This document shows, piece by piece, positions 1 to 9,350 of a stretch of DNA of 64,000 bases. Under the pieces are notes generated by a model that saw only the letters and a list, made by a program, of their open reading frames with translations, had not been told where the DNA came from and did no database searches. Position 1 is the stretch's first letter. Each line of letters begins with the position of its first letter. The position numbers were made by a program, and so were the translations under genes. The stretch comes from Chryseotalea sanaruensis. GTDB lineage: Bacteria > Bacteroidota > Bacteroidia > Cytophagales > Cyclobacteriaceae. The stretch lies in contig NZ_BHXQ01000004.1 in NCBI RefSeq assembly GCF_003990915.1, positions 62,001 to 126,000 on the forward strand. Reading direction: 5' to 3'.

Positions 1-1329
1 TAACGACACGGGCATTAAACCCGTACCACTGAAGTAGCCATTGCTACCTTCTACGGTTAGCACCATCATCCGGAAGTCGTGCATCCTTATTTCATCTCCG
101 GGAAATAAGCGTGGTAGTATTTCTGTTGTAGTAGGGGGTGTAAGTACAGGTGCTTGTCCGCAGGTGTATGGTCCGTCTTCCAGTGAGGTGGTGCTCATCT
201 GCAAGGGAGCACTGTACTCGCTAAAAATGCTATTGCGCTCTGACCTTACCTGTACTAAGTAGTTGGTAGAAGGATTCAGTTCGCCTAATGTATAGTAGCG
301 GTTAGTGGTAACAGATTCAAAGTAATTATTTGCAGGACTGCTGAGTGGTTTATACCGGATGCGGTATTGTGCAGGCATCTCTCCTTCACTTGGCAATTCC
401 CATTGCATTGAAAGTGTGGTTGCATTACCGCCTTGTTGTAAAACATTTCTTGGTATGCCAAGGGCATCACCATATTGAAAAACAAACACTTCACTTTTTC
501 CATTATTTCGAAAAAGGTCTCTGTCTTCTGTATCTGTTGCCTGCACTTGCCAGGCGTATTTTCTTCCGGCCATTAAAGTAGGTTCGGCAGGGCCGTACAC
601 CAATTGGTTTTGACTCAGGGTTGTTTCATATAACACCGGTTGACTTAAAAAAGCAGCATTGGCTGATTGACTAGTGGCATTGGGTGCCAACTCTACCATT
701 TTAAAAGTATAGTTTGTGGTAAAGGCTGCATTGGGTGAGCCTGTGTGGCGTGGTGTCCAGGTAAAAGCAATGTTGGTCGGTTCAAGTATGGCAATTTTAG
801 TATCGTTGTGTGGTAGGTTAAGCAAGGGCGGGTCGTTGAGTACTATCCAGGCGGTGGTACCAATTTTATTACTGACCAAGGTTCCTCTATTGTAATCGAG
901 TACTTCTATGGTAAAGCGGTAAACACCTTCAGGCAGGCGTTGTGTTCTTTCATACTGACTGCGGGTGAGGCCGACAAAGTCGAGGTTGGCAGGATTGAAG
1001 TAAGCTACCAGATCATCGCCATAAAAAAATTGTGGTATGCCACCACCTTCCAGGGTAATGGGTTGTGGAAGAAAAGTATTTTTTGTTCGTATGGTAATAC
1101 CGACTCCTTCAATGGTTAGTCGCAATTTGCAATTGTAAGTATTGATGGTGGGATCTTGCAGTCGCAAAGTGAGCCAGAAGCGTTGTGAGCCTAGTGCAGT
1201 TAAGTCGGCCATGTACGGACTATAAGGTGGGTTGAGTACAACGTTGCCTTGTACTGGAAATACCTGAGCCTTGAGGGAAAGTGATAACACCATCAAAAGG
1301 AAAAATAAAACATGTTTAGGTATTGACAT
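1..1329 (-). CDS. Secreted fibronectin-type-III-like protein (TANFOR-like), C-terminus outside window
   Basis: The reading frame is open from the ATG at 1327-1329 to the left edge of the window, so only the first about 443 residues are visible. It begins with a clear Sec signal peptide (MSIPK, a hydrophobic core, then SLKAQ). The next segment, with the motif LNPPYSPYMADL, resembles the N-terminal region of large Bacteroidota proteins annotated as TANFOR-domain or fibronectin-III proteins. Further on there are Fn3-like blocks (AFTWTPRHTGSPNA; YRIRYKPL followed by TNYLVQVRSE). Such proteins are usually large and exported to the cell surface, and the function is unknown. The TANFOR assignment is from memory of the family and not certain; the Fn3-like fold and secretion are better supported. 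Confidence 0.8.
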   Translation of the reverse strand, partial: MSIPKHVLFFLLMVLSLSLKAQVFPVQGNVVLNPPYSPYMADLTALGSQRFWLTLRLQDPTINTYNCKLRLTIEGVGITIRTKNTFLPQPITLEGGGIPQFFYGDDLVAYFNPANLDFVGLTRSQYERTQRLPEGVYRFTIEVLDYNRGTLVSNKIGTTAWIVLNDPPLLNLPHNDTKIAILEPTNIAFTWTPRHTGSPNAAFTTNYTFKMVELAPNATSQSANAAFLSQPVLYETTLSQNQLVYGPAEPTLMAGRKYAWQVQATDTEDRDLFRNNGKSEVFVFQYGDALGIPRNVLQQGGNATTLSMQWELPSEGEMPAQYRIRYKPLSSPANNYFESVTTNRYYTLGELNPSTNYLVQVRSERNSIFSEYSAPLQMSTTSLEDGPYTCGQAPVLTPPTTTEILPRLFPGDEIRMHDFRMMVLTVEGSNGYFSGTGLMPVSL

Positions 1330-1636
1330 GCGCGCCCGGTTGTTGCAAAACGAAGTGTAAAGCTTGACAGGGGGCGTGTCATGCGCAGCAGAAATTTTCT
1401 GCTGCACTGGTTAAGTTAGCGCAGGAGGATTGTATAAAACAATGCTGGATTTAATGCAGAAAACGTGAAGATTGTTTTTTAGCTTAATTTGGAAGGGTGG
1501 TGAATTTTTACGATGAAGATTGAGCTGGGGAGGATGAAGATTTTTTGGAGAGCGGATGGATGATAGAGGCTGGAGGTCAGGTGTTGTTCGTTTCATCTAA
1601 TTTGAATTTCCTATGCTTCATCACAGCATGCTCAGA

Positions 1637-1713
1637 CAAGGCATTATGCTATCTTCGGTCTGGCAGGGAATGTGTGCCTGCCTGCCGGTAGGCAGGGATA
1701 GCATAATGCCTTG
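1637..1713. repeat. Nested inverted repeat, 17-bp perfect arms
   Basis: CAAGGCATTATGCTATC at 1637-1653 is the exact reverse complement of 1697-1713. Inside the loop, at 1678-1697, is a second near-palindrome built from CCTGCC and GGCAGG. CTGCCTGCCGG-type palindromes are common dispersed elements in Bacteroidota genomes (knowledge, not tested here). The structure could be a miniature mobile element or a remnant. It is far from the flanking coding ends, so a terminator role is unlikely. Confidence 0.75.
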
Positions 1714-1889
1714 AATGAGTATGCGAGGCCCAGCGGCCTGAGAGCGAAAACTCGTTTGTTGTTATATGCTCTAATAATCTAAAAATAATGATGCATTTTT
1801 CTACTTCTTCAATCAAGGATAGGCACAACAAACTGGTGTAAACATGTAAGAGACTTATGCCCCGTTTTACTATGCATAAGTTCTTTTAA

Positions 1890-1949
1890 ACCGGATTTAA
1901 AATCCGGCATTATTAGTAGTTCGAGATGCGCTGCGCTAACATCTCGAAC
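1890..1949. repeat. REP-like double hairpin, copy 1
   Basis: Two hairpins lie side by side: CCGGATTT-A-AAATCCGG at 1891-1907, and GTTCGAGATG (1919-1928) paired with CATCTCGAAC (1940-1949) around an 11-nt loop CGCTGCGCTAA. About 47 of these bases recur almost unchanged at 36269-36316. The paired short palindromes in intergenic DNA resemble REP/BIME elements. No RAYT transposase gene is in the window. Confidence 0.75.
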
Positions 1950-2001
1950 AGCGGGGCACAGCGGGGCTGTTCTCTAAGTGATGCTGGTTGGAAAGAATCA
2001 A

Positions 2002-2140
2002 CGAATTACCGAATCAGCACATCAATCCAGATTGCTTCGTCATGCCACCACACATTCCAGATCAATTCCTCGCAAAGACGTGTATATTTTATTTAATTCT
2101 TTAATTAACAAATCATCGAATCACCGAATCAGCACATCAA
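2002..2140. repeat. 24-bp direct repeat pair flanking a short dispersed-repeat remnant
   Basis: The unit ending in CCGAATCAGCACATCAA occurs at 2002-2025 and 2117-2140 with one mismatch, 115 bp apart. The second copy ends one base before the gltD stop codon. Between them, 2029-2041 (AGATTGCTTCGTC) and 2068-2080 (CCTCGCAAAGACG) look like the two ends of a repeat often seen between genes in Bacteroidota. This is a visual match only. Confidence 0.55.
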
Positions 2141-3604
2141 CTAGACAACACTCAAAATTCCCTTCTCTTTCGCTTCTAAATTTGATTTTCCCATAAGGCT
2201 TTCATCAATCGCTCTTGCAGCTTCACGTCCTTCGCTTATGGCCCATACCACCAGACTTTGTCCTCTGCGACAATCGCCAGCGGCAAATACTTTTTCTTTT
2301 GAGGTCTTGAAATTTCTGCCTTTAACATTGCCGCGCTCATCGTACTCAAGGCCTAACTGATCAAGTAGTCCATTATGTTGTGGATGCAAGAAGCCCATGG
2401 CCAGTAAAGCGAGTTCGCAAGGAATTGTTTTTTCACTCCCCGGTACTTCTTCAAAGGTAGGTGCAGAGCCTGGATTAGTTTTCATCACTACATCGGCTAC
2501 TTTAATACCCTTAAGCTGGCCATGTTCATCACCCATAAATTCTTTAGTCACAATACTCCACTTACGTTCACAGCCTTCTTCATGCGATGTTGAAGTCCGC
2601 AATATCGTTGGCCAGTTCGGCCATGGCATAGCTTCAGTTCTTTCTTGCGGTGGTTTGTTTAGAATCTCAAGTTGTGTTACAGACTTTGCACCATGTCGGT
2701 TAGAAGTGCCCACGCAATCGGAACCTGTATCGCCACCACCAATCACCACCACATTTTTGTTAGTCGCCAACAATACTTCTTCTTTCACAGGTTTGTCTGA
2801 TACTCTTCGGTTTTGTTGTGTTAAAAAATCCATCGCAAAATGAACACCCTTTAACTGGCGGCCCGGTAAGGGTAAATCTCTAGGCACAGTTGAGCCCACA
2901 CAAAGTAATATAGCATCGAAGTTATCAAACAGTTGATCGACAGCATAGTTTACACCGATGTTTGTATTGGTTTGAAACTTCACACCTTCTTCCATCATCA
3001 ACTTGATTCTTCGATTGAGCACAAGCTTATCCAATTTAAAATCGGGAATGCCATAACGCAACAAACCTCCCACTTCATCTGCACGTTCGAATACAGTTAC
3101 GGTATGCCCTGCATAATTCAATTGCGCTGCCGCAGCTAAACCTGTTGGTCCGGAGCCGATGATGGCAACTATTTTATGCGTTCGATTGGCAGGAATGCGC
3201 GGCTTTACGTAACCAGCTTCAAATGCTTTTTCAATAATTGACTTCTCAATGTATTCAATTGCAACAGCAGGTTTGTTAATGCCTAACACACAGGATGCTT
3301 CGCAGGGAGCGGGGCAAATTCTTCCAGTGAATTCAGGAAAGTTGTTGGTGGAGATTAAAATTTCGTAAGCGAGTCGCCAGTTCTCCTGGTAAACAGCATC
3401 GTTAAATTCCGGTATGATATTGCCCAGGGGACAACCACTATGACAGAAGGGTGTGCCGCAATCCATACAACGGGAAGCCTGCTTGTTGGTGATATTAAAA
3501 TCCAGCGCACCATCAACTTCATTGTAATCTTTTACACGAATCTTTGGATCGCGTTTTTTTGGAAGTGCTCTGTTTTCTTCTAAAAATCCTGTTGGTTTCC
3601 CCAT
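2141..3604 (-). CDS. gltD: Glutamate synthase, small (beta) subunit
   Basis: This is the electron-input subunit of NAD(P)H-dependent glutamate synthase. It passes electrons from NAD(P)H through FAD and Fe-S clusters to GltB for the conversion of glutamine plus 2-oxoglutarate to two glutamates. The 487-residue product has the normal length. N-terminal cluster cysteines are visible at C46, C49, C54, C58 and at C97, C101, C105. An FAD-binding GSGPTG lies at 150-155 and an NAD(P)H-binding GGGDTG at 289-294. It starts with ATG 48 bp after the end of gltB, so the two are surely one operon in the order gltB-gltD. The gene ends directly against the 24-bp direct repeat. No terminator hairpin is evident downstream. 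Confidence 0.96.
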   Translation of the reverse strand: MGKPTGFLEENRALPKKRDPKIRVKDYNEVDGALDFNITNKQASRCMDCGTPFCHSGCPLGNIIPEFNDAVYQENWRLAYEILISTNNFPEFTGRICPAPCEASCVLGINKPAVAIEYIEKSIIEKAFEAGYVKPRIPANRTHKIVAIIGSGPTGLAAAAQLNYAGHTVTVFERADEVGGLLRYGIPDFKLDKLVLNRRIKLMMEEGVKFQTNTNIGVNYAVDQLFDNFDAILLCVGSTVPRDLPLPGRQLKGVHFAMDFLTQQNRRVSDKPVKEEVLLATNKNVVVIGGGDTGSDCVGTSNRHGAKSVTQLEILNKPPQERTEAMPWPNWPTILRTSTSHEEGCERKWSIVTKEFMGDEHGQLKGIKVADVVMKTNPGSAPTFEEVPGSEKTIPCELALLAMGFLHPQHNGLLDQLGLEYDERGNVKGRNFKTSKEKVFAAGDCRRGQSLVVWAISEGREAARAIDESLMGKSNLEAKEKGILSVV

Positions 3605-3652
3605 GTTAAAATGATTTAAATAGAATACCTGATGTATTTAGTTGAAAATATT

Positions 3653-6600
3653 TTAGCTGGTTGCTTGCTTAACTTTACCGGTAAGCTTTTGCTTCTCTAA
3701 AACAGCTTTGTACTCGACTGGCATTACTTTTACAAATTGTTTAAAGGCAGTTGGCCAATAACTGAGAATGTGTGCAGCAACATTGCTGTTAGTATAATCC
3801 GCATGTGCCTGAATCATTTTTTTCAAGCATACTTCATCTTCAGCCTCCAGCGTATCGAGTAATACCATTTCCATATTGCAGTTCTTGACAAAGTGTTTAT
3901 TCATATCCCAGACATAGGCGACACCACCACTCATCCCGGCTGCAAAGTTTCTCCCGGTTTCTCCCAGCACCACCACTACACCACCAGTCATGTATTCACA
4001 ACCGTGATCGCCCACGCCTTCTACCACAACCTGTACACCAGAGTTGCGCACTGCGAAACGCTCGCCCGCCATCCCATTGATGTAACTTTCACCAGAAGTG
4101 CCACCGAAGAAAGCAACGTTGCCTACGATAATATTTTTTGCTGCGTTGTACTTTGTTTTTTTATTCGGATGTAAAATCAGTTTAGCGCCTGAGAGTCCTT
4201 TACCAAAATAGTCATTGGCATCGCCTGCCAGTTTAAAAGTAATGCCATGTGTTGAAAAGGCACCAAAACTTTGTCCTGCTGTACCTGTAAAGGAAAACTG
4301 CAGCGTGTCGTCAGGTAGTCCTTTCCCTTTATAAATTTTTGATACTTCATTCGAGAGCATCGCACCAACAGAACGATCCTGGTTGGTGATGACAAATTCT
4401 CCTGCTACACTTTCACCGTTAAGTAAGGCAGGTTGTGCTGCAGTGATTAGTTTTCTATCCAATACATAATCGATATTATGATCTTGTGTTTCCTGCTGGA
4501 AGATGGCTGTGTCTAATTGTACAGCGGGCTTAAACAATAAAGGAGAAAGATCAAGATGTGTACTTTTCCAATGCTGATTCGATTCACGTAATGCTAAACG
4601 ATCACTCTGTCCTACCATTTCGTCCACCGTTCTGAAACCGAGCTCAGCCATAATCTCTCTTAGTTCTTCGGCAAGAAACTCAAAGAGGTTTACCACATGT
4701 TCAGGCTTGCCAGTATACAAAGCGCGTAGTTCTTTGTTTTGCGTTGCTACACCAACAGGACAGGTATTCAAATGACACTTACGCATCATAATGCAACCTG
4801 TGGTTACAAGTGCCGCAGTAGCCACACCCCATTCTTCAGCACCAAGTAAAGCAGCAATGGCTAAATCTCGCCCGGTTCGTATTTGTCCATCGGTTTGTAG
4901 CACAACACGTCCACGCAATTTATTTTTTACTAATGTTTGATGCGCTTCTGCTAAACCTAATTCCCAGGGCAAACCAGCATGACGAATGGAGCTGAGTGGA
5001 GAAGCACCTGTGCCACCATCGTGACCGGAAATTAGAATGACATCTGCATGTGCTTTGGCTACACCGGAAGCAATTGTACCAACACCGGCTTCACTTACTA
5101 ACTTAACGCTTATGCGCGCTTCGCGATTGGCATTTTTTAAATCGAAGATTAATTGTGCGAGGTCTTCTATTGAATAAATGTCGTGATGTGGCGGTGGTGA
5201 GATTAAACCAACCCCAGGTGTAGCATGACGCACGCGACCAATCCAATCATCTACTTTATGACCGGGTAATTGTCCACCTTCACCGGGCTTGGCACCTTGC
5301 GCCATTTTTATTTGTAATTCCTTAGCGTGCGTTAAATAGTTGCTTGTAACACCAAACCGACCAGAGGCTACTTGTTTAATGGCTGAGTTTTCCCAATCAC
5401 CATTTTCTTTTTTATAGAAACGACTTTCTTCTTCACCACCTTCACCACAATTACTTTTACCACCGATGCGGTTCATGGCAATCGCCAGTGTGCTGTGTGC
5501 TTCATGCGAAATGGAACCGAAAGACATAGCGCCCGTAGCGAAACGTTTAAAAATGTTTTCTTTCGATTCTACTTCATCAAGGGAAATAGATTTTCCTTTT
5601 TTGAATTTTAAGATACTACGCAGTGTAATGGCTTTTTCACTTTGCTCATTGATGAGTGCTGTATACTTTTTGAAAAGTGAATAATCTTTTGTTTGGGTTG
5701 ATTGCTGCAGCAAGTGTATGGTCTGCGGATTAAACAAATGCGCTTCTCCTCTTTGTTTCCATTGGTAAACGCCACCCACTTCCAATTTTGGTTGCGTGCC
5801 ATAATTTTTTGGAAAGGCAAACTGATGTTTAACCAATGCCTCTTTCGCAATATCATCCAGCGTTAAACCGCCAATACGGGAAACAGTCCCCGTGAAGTAG
5901 TGAGAGATTACACTTTGATGAATGCCCAGCGCTTCAAATATCTGAGCGCCATGATAAGACTGCAAAGTGCTGATGCCCATCTTACTCATGATCTTTAACA
6001 ACTCACCACCTACTGCTTTTTTATAGTTATAGATTGCTTTCTCCTCTGTCAAATCATTTTTTAACAGATTTTGTTTCTTCATGTCGTGTATGGTCTGGTA
6101 CACGAGGTAAGGATTTACACCTGAAGCACCATAACCAATCAGCGTTGCATAATGATGTGTTTCCCATACATCGCCAGCCTCAACTAACAAACCAACTTTA
6201 CCACGCAGACCTTTTCGGATCAGATCGTGATGTACTGCGGCAACAGCGAGTAGCGAAGGGATTTGCGTATGACCGCTGTCAAAGCTTCTATCAGAAAGAA
6301 TAATAATGGTAAAACCATCTTCAATGGCATCCTCTACATATTGACAAACACGATTGAGACCATTTTCCAACGAACCTGCTTTGCCATCAGCCCGAAAATA
6401 GGTGTAGATGGTTTTGGTTTGAAGATGAAGGTGATCGATGTATCTGATTTTTTCTAACTCAGTATTGGTAAGGATAGGCGTTGGTAATTCCAGTGTAATA
6501 CAATGCTCGGGTGATTCCTCCAGAAGATTTAACGAACCCCCTACATGAGAAGCAAGTGACATCACTAAACGTTCGCGAATAGAATCAATCGGTGGATTGG

Positions 6601-8173
6601 TAACTTGTGCAAAAAGCTGCTTAAAGTAATTAGATAAATGTTGCGCCTGATTAGACAACACAGCCAGTGGCGTATCATTTCCCATGGAACCGATCGCCTC
6701 TTTACCCGTTTCGCACATTTGCAAAAGTATGGTTTTGATGTCTTCTGATGTGTAGCCGAAAGAAATCTGGCGTTTTAAGAAAGTAACAGGATCGTATTTG
6801 TGAAAACTTCCTCCGGGCTCAGGCAGGTCTATGAGTCTTACTTTATTTTCTTTCAGCCATTTTCCATAGGGTTGCAGTGTACAAATTTCTCTTTTTAATT
6901 CATCGTCACTGATAATGCGGCCTTTCTCCAAATCAACCACAAACATTTTACCTGGTTGCAAACGACCTTTGGAAATAACCCTGGCTGGATCAATGTCTAA
7001 CACGCCCACTTCTGATGCCATGATCACCATGTCATCTTCTGTAACAATAAAACGCGATGGACGAAGTCCGTTTCGGTCGAGCGTAGCACCCACTATTTTA
7101 CCATCTGTAAAAGTGATAGAGGCGGGGCCATCCCAGGGTTCCATCAAATTAGCGTGGTATTCGTAAAAATCTTTTTTCTCCCGACTCATTGCTTCATTGC
7201 CATCCCATGCTTCGGGAATGAGCATCATCATCACATGCGGTAATGAACGACCGGCATGAACGAGCAATTCAATCGTATTGTCGAGGTTGGAAGAGTCCGA
7301 TTGTTTTGAATTACAAATCGGTAAAATCATGTCTAACTCTTCGCGGGTAAAATAAGGCGAAGCGAAAAATGTTTCTTTGGCTTTTAACCAATTGATATTA
7401 CCCTGCACAGTATTAATTTCTCCGTTGTGTGCGATATAACGGAAGGGCTGTGCTAATCTCCAGGAAGGAGAGGTGTTAGTTGAAAAACGAGAGTGGATTA
7501 CCGCGAGTGCTGAAACCACTTCTTCATTTTCCAGATCATGAAAATAATAACGCAGCTGCCCGGACATGAGCATGCCCTTGTATGAAATGGTTTTATAAGA
7601 TAGCGATGAGAAATAAAATTGATTATCGACACCCTTTACAGACTCCGTTATTAATTGCGTGACATATTTTCTAAGAATAAAAAGTTTGCGTTCGAAATCA
7701 TCAGGATTGGTACCATCATCCAGCCTTTTAATAAAGATCTGCTCCATTACCGGCTCAGACTGTAGCGCAGTTTCCCCCAATGCTTCGTTGCTGGTTTCGA
7801 GTGTGCGATAGCCCAACAACTGCATTTTCATTTTTTTGATTTGTCGGCTAAGCACCGTGCGACACTCTTCACGCACTTTTGCATCGCGTGGAAAAAAAAT
7901 GAGCCCTACCCCGTAGTTACCGAATGAAGGTAACTTAAAACCAAGCTTACGACATTCGCTGCTGTAGAATTCATGTGGCACTTGTATTAAAATACCTGCA
8001 CCATCACCTGTGTTGGGTTCGCAGCCACAAGCACCTCTATGCTCCATGCGTTCTAACATGGTAAGTGCATCGCTTATAATTTGATGCGACTTATGACCTT
8101 TAACATTCGCAATAAATCCAACACCACATGAGTCGTGTTCAAAACTTTCGTGATACAATCCGGCTAATGACAA
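3653..8173 (-). CDS. gltB: Glutamate synthase, large (alpha) subunit
   Basis: This is the catalytic subunit of glutamate synthase, 1506 residues, full length. Order of parts: class II glutamine amidotransferase (from C16 to about 430), central domain, FMN-binding synthase barrel (about 830-1200) and C-terminal GXGXG beta-helix (about 1290-1490). The sequence MSLAGLYHESFEHDSC shows a 15-residue propeptide whose removal would expose Cys16 as the N-terminal nucleophile (family knowledge). The 3Fe-4S ligands are C1127, C1133 and C1138 (CIMMRKCHLNTCPVG). The start codon is TTG at 8171-8173; upstream in frame there is no ATG before a stop codon. It is first in the operon with gltD. The 257 bp upstream contain no visible regulator gene. 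Confidence 0.96.
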   Translation of the reverse strand: MSLAGLYHESFEHDSCGVGFIANVKGHKSHQIISDALTMLERMEHRGACGCEPNTGDGAGILIQVPHEFYSSECRKLGFKLPSFGNYGVGLIFFPRDAKVREECRTVLSRQIKKMKMQLLGYRTLETSNEALGETALQSEPVMEQIFIKRLDDGTNPDDFERKLFILRKYVTQLITESVKGVDNQFYFSSLSYKTISYKGMLMSGQLRYYFHDLENEEVVSALAVIHSRFSTNTSPSWRLAQPFRYIAHNGEINTVQGNINWLKAKETFFASPYFTREELDMILPICNSKQSDSSNLDNTIELLVHAGRSLPHVMMMLIPEAWDGNEAMSREKKDFYEYHANLMEPWDGPASITFTDGKIVGATLDRNGLRPSRFIVTEDDMVIMASEVGVLDIDPARVISKGRLQPGKMFVVDLEKGRIISDDELKREICTLQPYGKWLKENKVRLIDLPEPGGSFHKYDPVTFLKRQISFGYTSEDIKTILLQMCETGKEAIGSMGNDTPLAVLSNQAQHLSNYFKQLFAQVTNPPIDSIRERLVMSLASHVGGSLNLLEESPEHCITLELPTPILTNTELEKIRYIDHLHLQTKTIYTYFRADGKAGSLENGLNRVCQYVEDAIEDGFTIIILSDRSFDSGHTQIPSLLAVAAVHHDLIRKGLRGKVGLLVEAGDVWETHHYATLIGYGASGVNPYLVYQTIHDMKKQNLLKNDLTEEKAIYNYKKAVGGELLKIMSKMGISTLQSYHGAQIFEALGIHQSVISHYFTGTVSRIGGLTLDDIAKEALVKHQFAFPKNYGTQPKLEVGGVYQWKQRGEAHLFNPQTIHLLQQSTQTKDYSLFKKYTALINEQSEKAITLRSILKFKKGKSISLDEVESKENIFKRFATGAMSFGSISHEAHSTLAIAMNRIGGKSNCGEGGEEESRFYKKENGDWENSAIKQVASGRFGVTSNYLTHAKELQIKMAQGAKPGEGGQLPGHKVDDWIGRVRHATPGVGLISPPPHHDIYSIEDLAQLIFDLKNANREARISVKLVSEAGVGTIASGVAKAHADVILISGHDGGTGASPLSSIRHAGLPWELGLAEAHQTLVKNKLRGRVVLQTDGQIRTGRDLAIAALLGAEEWGVATAALVTTGCIMMRKCHLNTCPVGVATQNKELRALYTGKPEHVVNLFEFLAEELREIMAELGFRTVDEMVGQSDRLALRESNQHWKSTHLDLSPLLFKPAVQLDTAIFQQETQDHNIDYVLDRKLITAAQPALLNGESVAGEFVITNQDRSVGAMLSNEVSKIYKGKGLPDDTLQFSFTGTAGQSFGAFSTHGITFKLAGDANDYFGKGLSGAKLILHPNKKTKYNAAKNIIVGNVAFFGGTSGESYINGMAGERFAVRNSGVQVVVEGVGDHGCEYMTGGVVVVLGETGRNFAAGMSGGVAYVWDMNKHFVKNCNMEMVLLDTLEAEDEVCLKKMIQAHADYTNSNVAAHILSYWPTAFKQFVKVMPVEYKAVLEKQKLTGKVKQATS

Positions 8174-8399
8174 TTCTTTAAGGTTAAGGTTGACGTAAGT
8201 CAGTCAATTTAAGTAATCAAAGAATCCTATCCTGACCATAAATGGAAAAGTGTTGTAAAAAAATCAAGAAGCGAACTAACGATCAGTAGCGAAAACGTTT
8301 GTTTTAGAGATATTAACACTTGTTTAGCATAGGCATGGGGTTGATTCCAAATTTTAAATTCCAAATTTGAAATCAATTCAGACAGAGATGGTCATTTTA

Positions 8400-8407
8400 T
8401 AATTTTG
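8400..8407 (+). promoter_or_regulatory. Bacteroidota-type -7 promoter element
   Basis: TAATTTTG matches the TAnnTTTG consensus exactly and lies 23 bp before the ATG of the gene at 8431. That would place transcription start near 8414 and give a 5' leader of under 20 nt. No good TTTG -33 box is seen at the usual spacing, so confidence is limited. Confidence 0.4.
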
Positions 8408-8430
8408 TAGAATAGTGTTAAATTACCTTC

Positions 8431-9333
8431 ATGCAAGTAAAAGCGCTGGTATTAAAACTGATGGTGCTTTGTTCACTTTCGGCAAACGCACAACAATTGG
8501 CTGACACTTTGTTCAAGCCCACGATTATAAATCCCGCTTATCAAAGAGGAACAGGATCTGTTGTTAGGATTGATGAAGCACATTATAACTTTCATACCAT
8601 GCGCGGGCGTTACCTTCCTTTTGCCCGCGTGCTGGAACAGGATGGTTACAGGGTTGAAAGGGGCACGCAACTTGTTTCAAGAGAAAATCTGGACTCAACT
8701 AAAATTTTTGTAATCGCTAATGCCTTGCATGCTTCAAACCAACAACGATGGACATTACCAACGCCCTCTGCTTTTACAGATGAAGAGATTGAAGCCTTAA
8801 CAAAATGGGTACAAGATGGCGGCTCATTATTTCTCATTGCCGATCACATGCCTTTCCCGGGAGCCGCTGAAAAACTTGCCAAGGCTTTTGATGTAGCATT
8901 CATCAATGGCTTCGCCATGAAAAATGGGGGCAGAGATATTTTTACTATCGATGATGGACTTGTCAGCAATACTTTAACGCAAGGTCGTGACGAAGAAGAG
9001 TCTGTTACAACTGTGCAGACTTTTACAGGTCAGGGATTTAAAATTCCAACTAACGCGCAGGCGATTATTACACTAAACGATAAGTACAAGGTCAAAATAC
9101 CTGAAGTTGCCTGGGAGTTTAATAAAAACACACCTTCAGTGTCAGGCGAAGATCTTGTGCAGGGTGCTTATATGAAATTTGGTAAGGGTAGAATTGTGGT
9201 GTTTGGGGAAGCAGCCATGTTTACGGCACAGCGACAAGGCAATAGTAAAATTGGTATGAATGAGAAAAGTGCTTCGCAGAATATGCAATTGCTCTTAAAC
9301 ATTATTCACTGGCTGGATGGCATGATTGATTAA
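8431..9333 (+). CDS. Secreted DUF4350 / GATase1-like protein
   Basis: A 300-residue exported protein with an N-terminal signal peptide (hydrophobic LKLMVLCSLSANAQQ, cleavage after AQ or nearby). The body has the layout of class-I glutamine amidotransferase-like (DUF4350/ThuA-type) proteins: an early RGRYLPFARVLEQDGY segment, a strand IFVIANA, EEIEALTKWVQDGGSLFLIADH, and a C-terminal GKGRIVVFGEAAMFT. No GATase nucleophile-elbow cysteine is visible; a histidine (ADHMPF) sits where the loop follows. It is probably a periplasmic binding or structural version of the fold and not an amidotransferase. It stands alone, converging on the YjbR-like gene 17 bp downstream. Fold assignment is moderately sure; function is unknown. 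Confidence 0.7.
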   Translation: MQVKALVLKLMVLCSLSANAQQLADTLFKPTIINPAYQRGTGSVVRIDEAHYNFHTMRGRYLPFARVLEQDGYRVERGTQLVSRENLDSTKIFVIANALHASNQQRWTLPTPSAFTDEEIEALTKWVQDGGSLFLIADHMPFPGAAEKLAKAFDVAFINGFAMKNGGRDIFTIDDGLVSNTLTQGRDEEESVTTVQTFTGQGFKIPTNAQAIITLNDKYKVKIPEVAWEFNKNTPSVSGEDLVQGAYMKFGKGRIVVFGEAAMFTAQRQGNSKIGMNEKSASQNMQLLLNIIHWLDGMID

Positions 9334-9350
9334 ATCAATTGCGCTGCCTC

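Larger units (their letters stand above)
1330..2140. other. Gene-free, repeat-rich spacer of about 810 bp
   Basis: No convincing gene lies between the Fn3-like protein and gltD. Short open frames here run through inverted repeats and have no recognisable protein features. The stretch holds a nested 17-bp inverted repeat (1637-1713), a CCGGATTT hairpin plus a GTTCGAGATG hairpin (1890-1949), an AGATTGCTTCGTC / CCTCGCAAAGACG pair (2029-2080), and a 24-bp direct repeat (2002-2025 and 2117-2140). It reads as an accumulation site for dispersed chromosomal repeats. Confidence 0.7.

Noticed and set aside
1411-1831. Two open frames of about 60 codons on the minus strand in the 1330-2140 spacer
   Set aside because: Composition is unlike protein, and the second runs through the nested inverted repeat; no start signal is seen.
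2397-2843. 148-codon open frame on the plus strand
   Set aside because: It is antisense to gltD, whose family, length and Fe-S motifs are certain; the peptide has no recognisable features.
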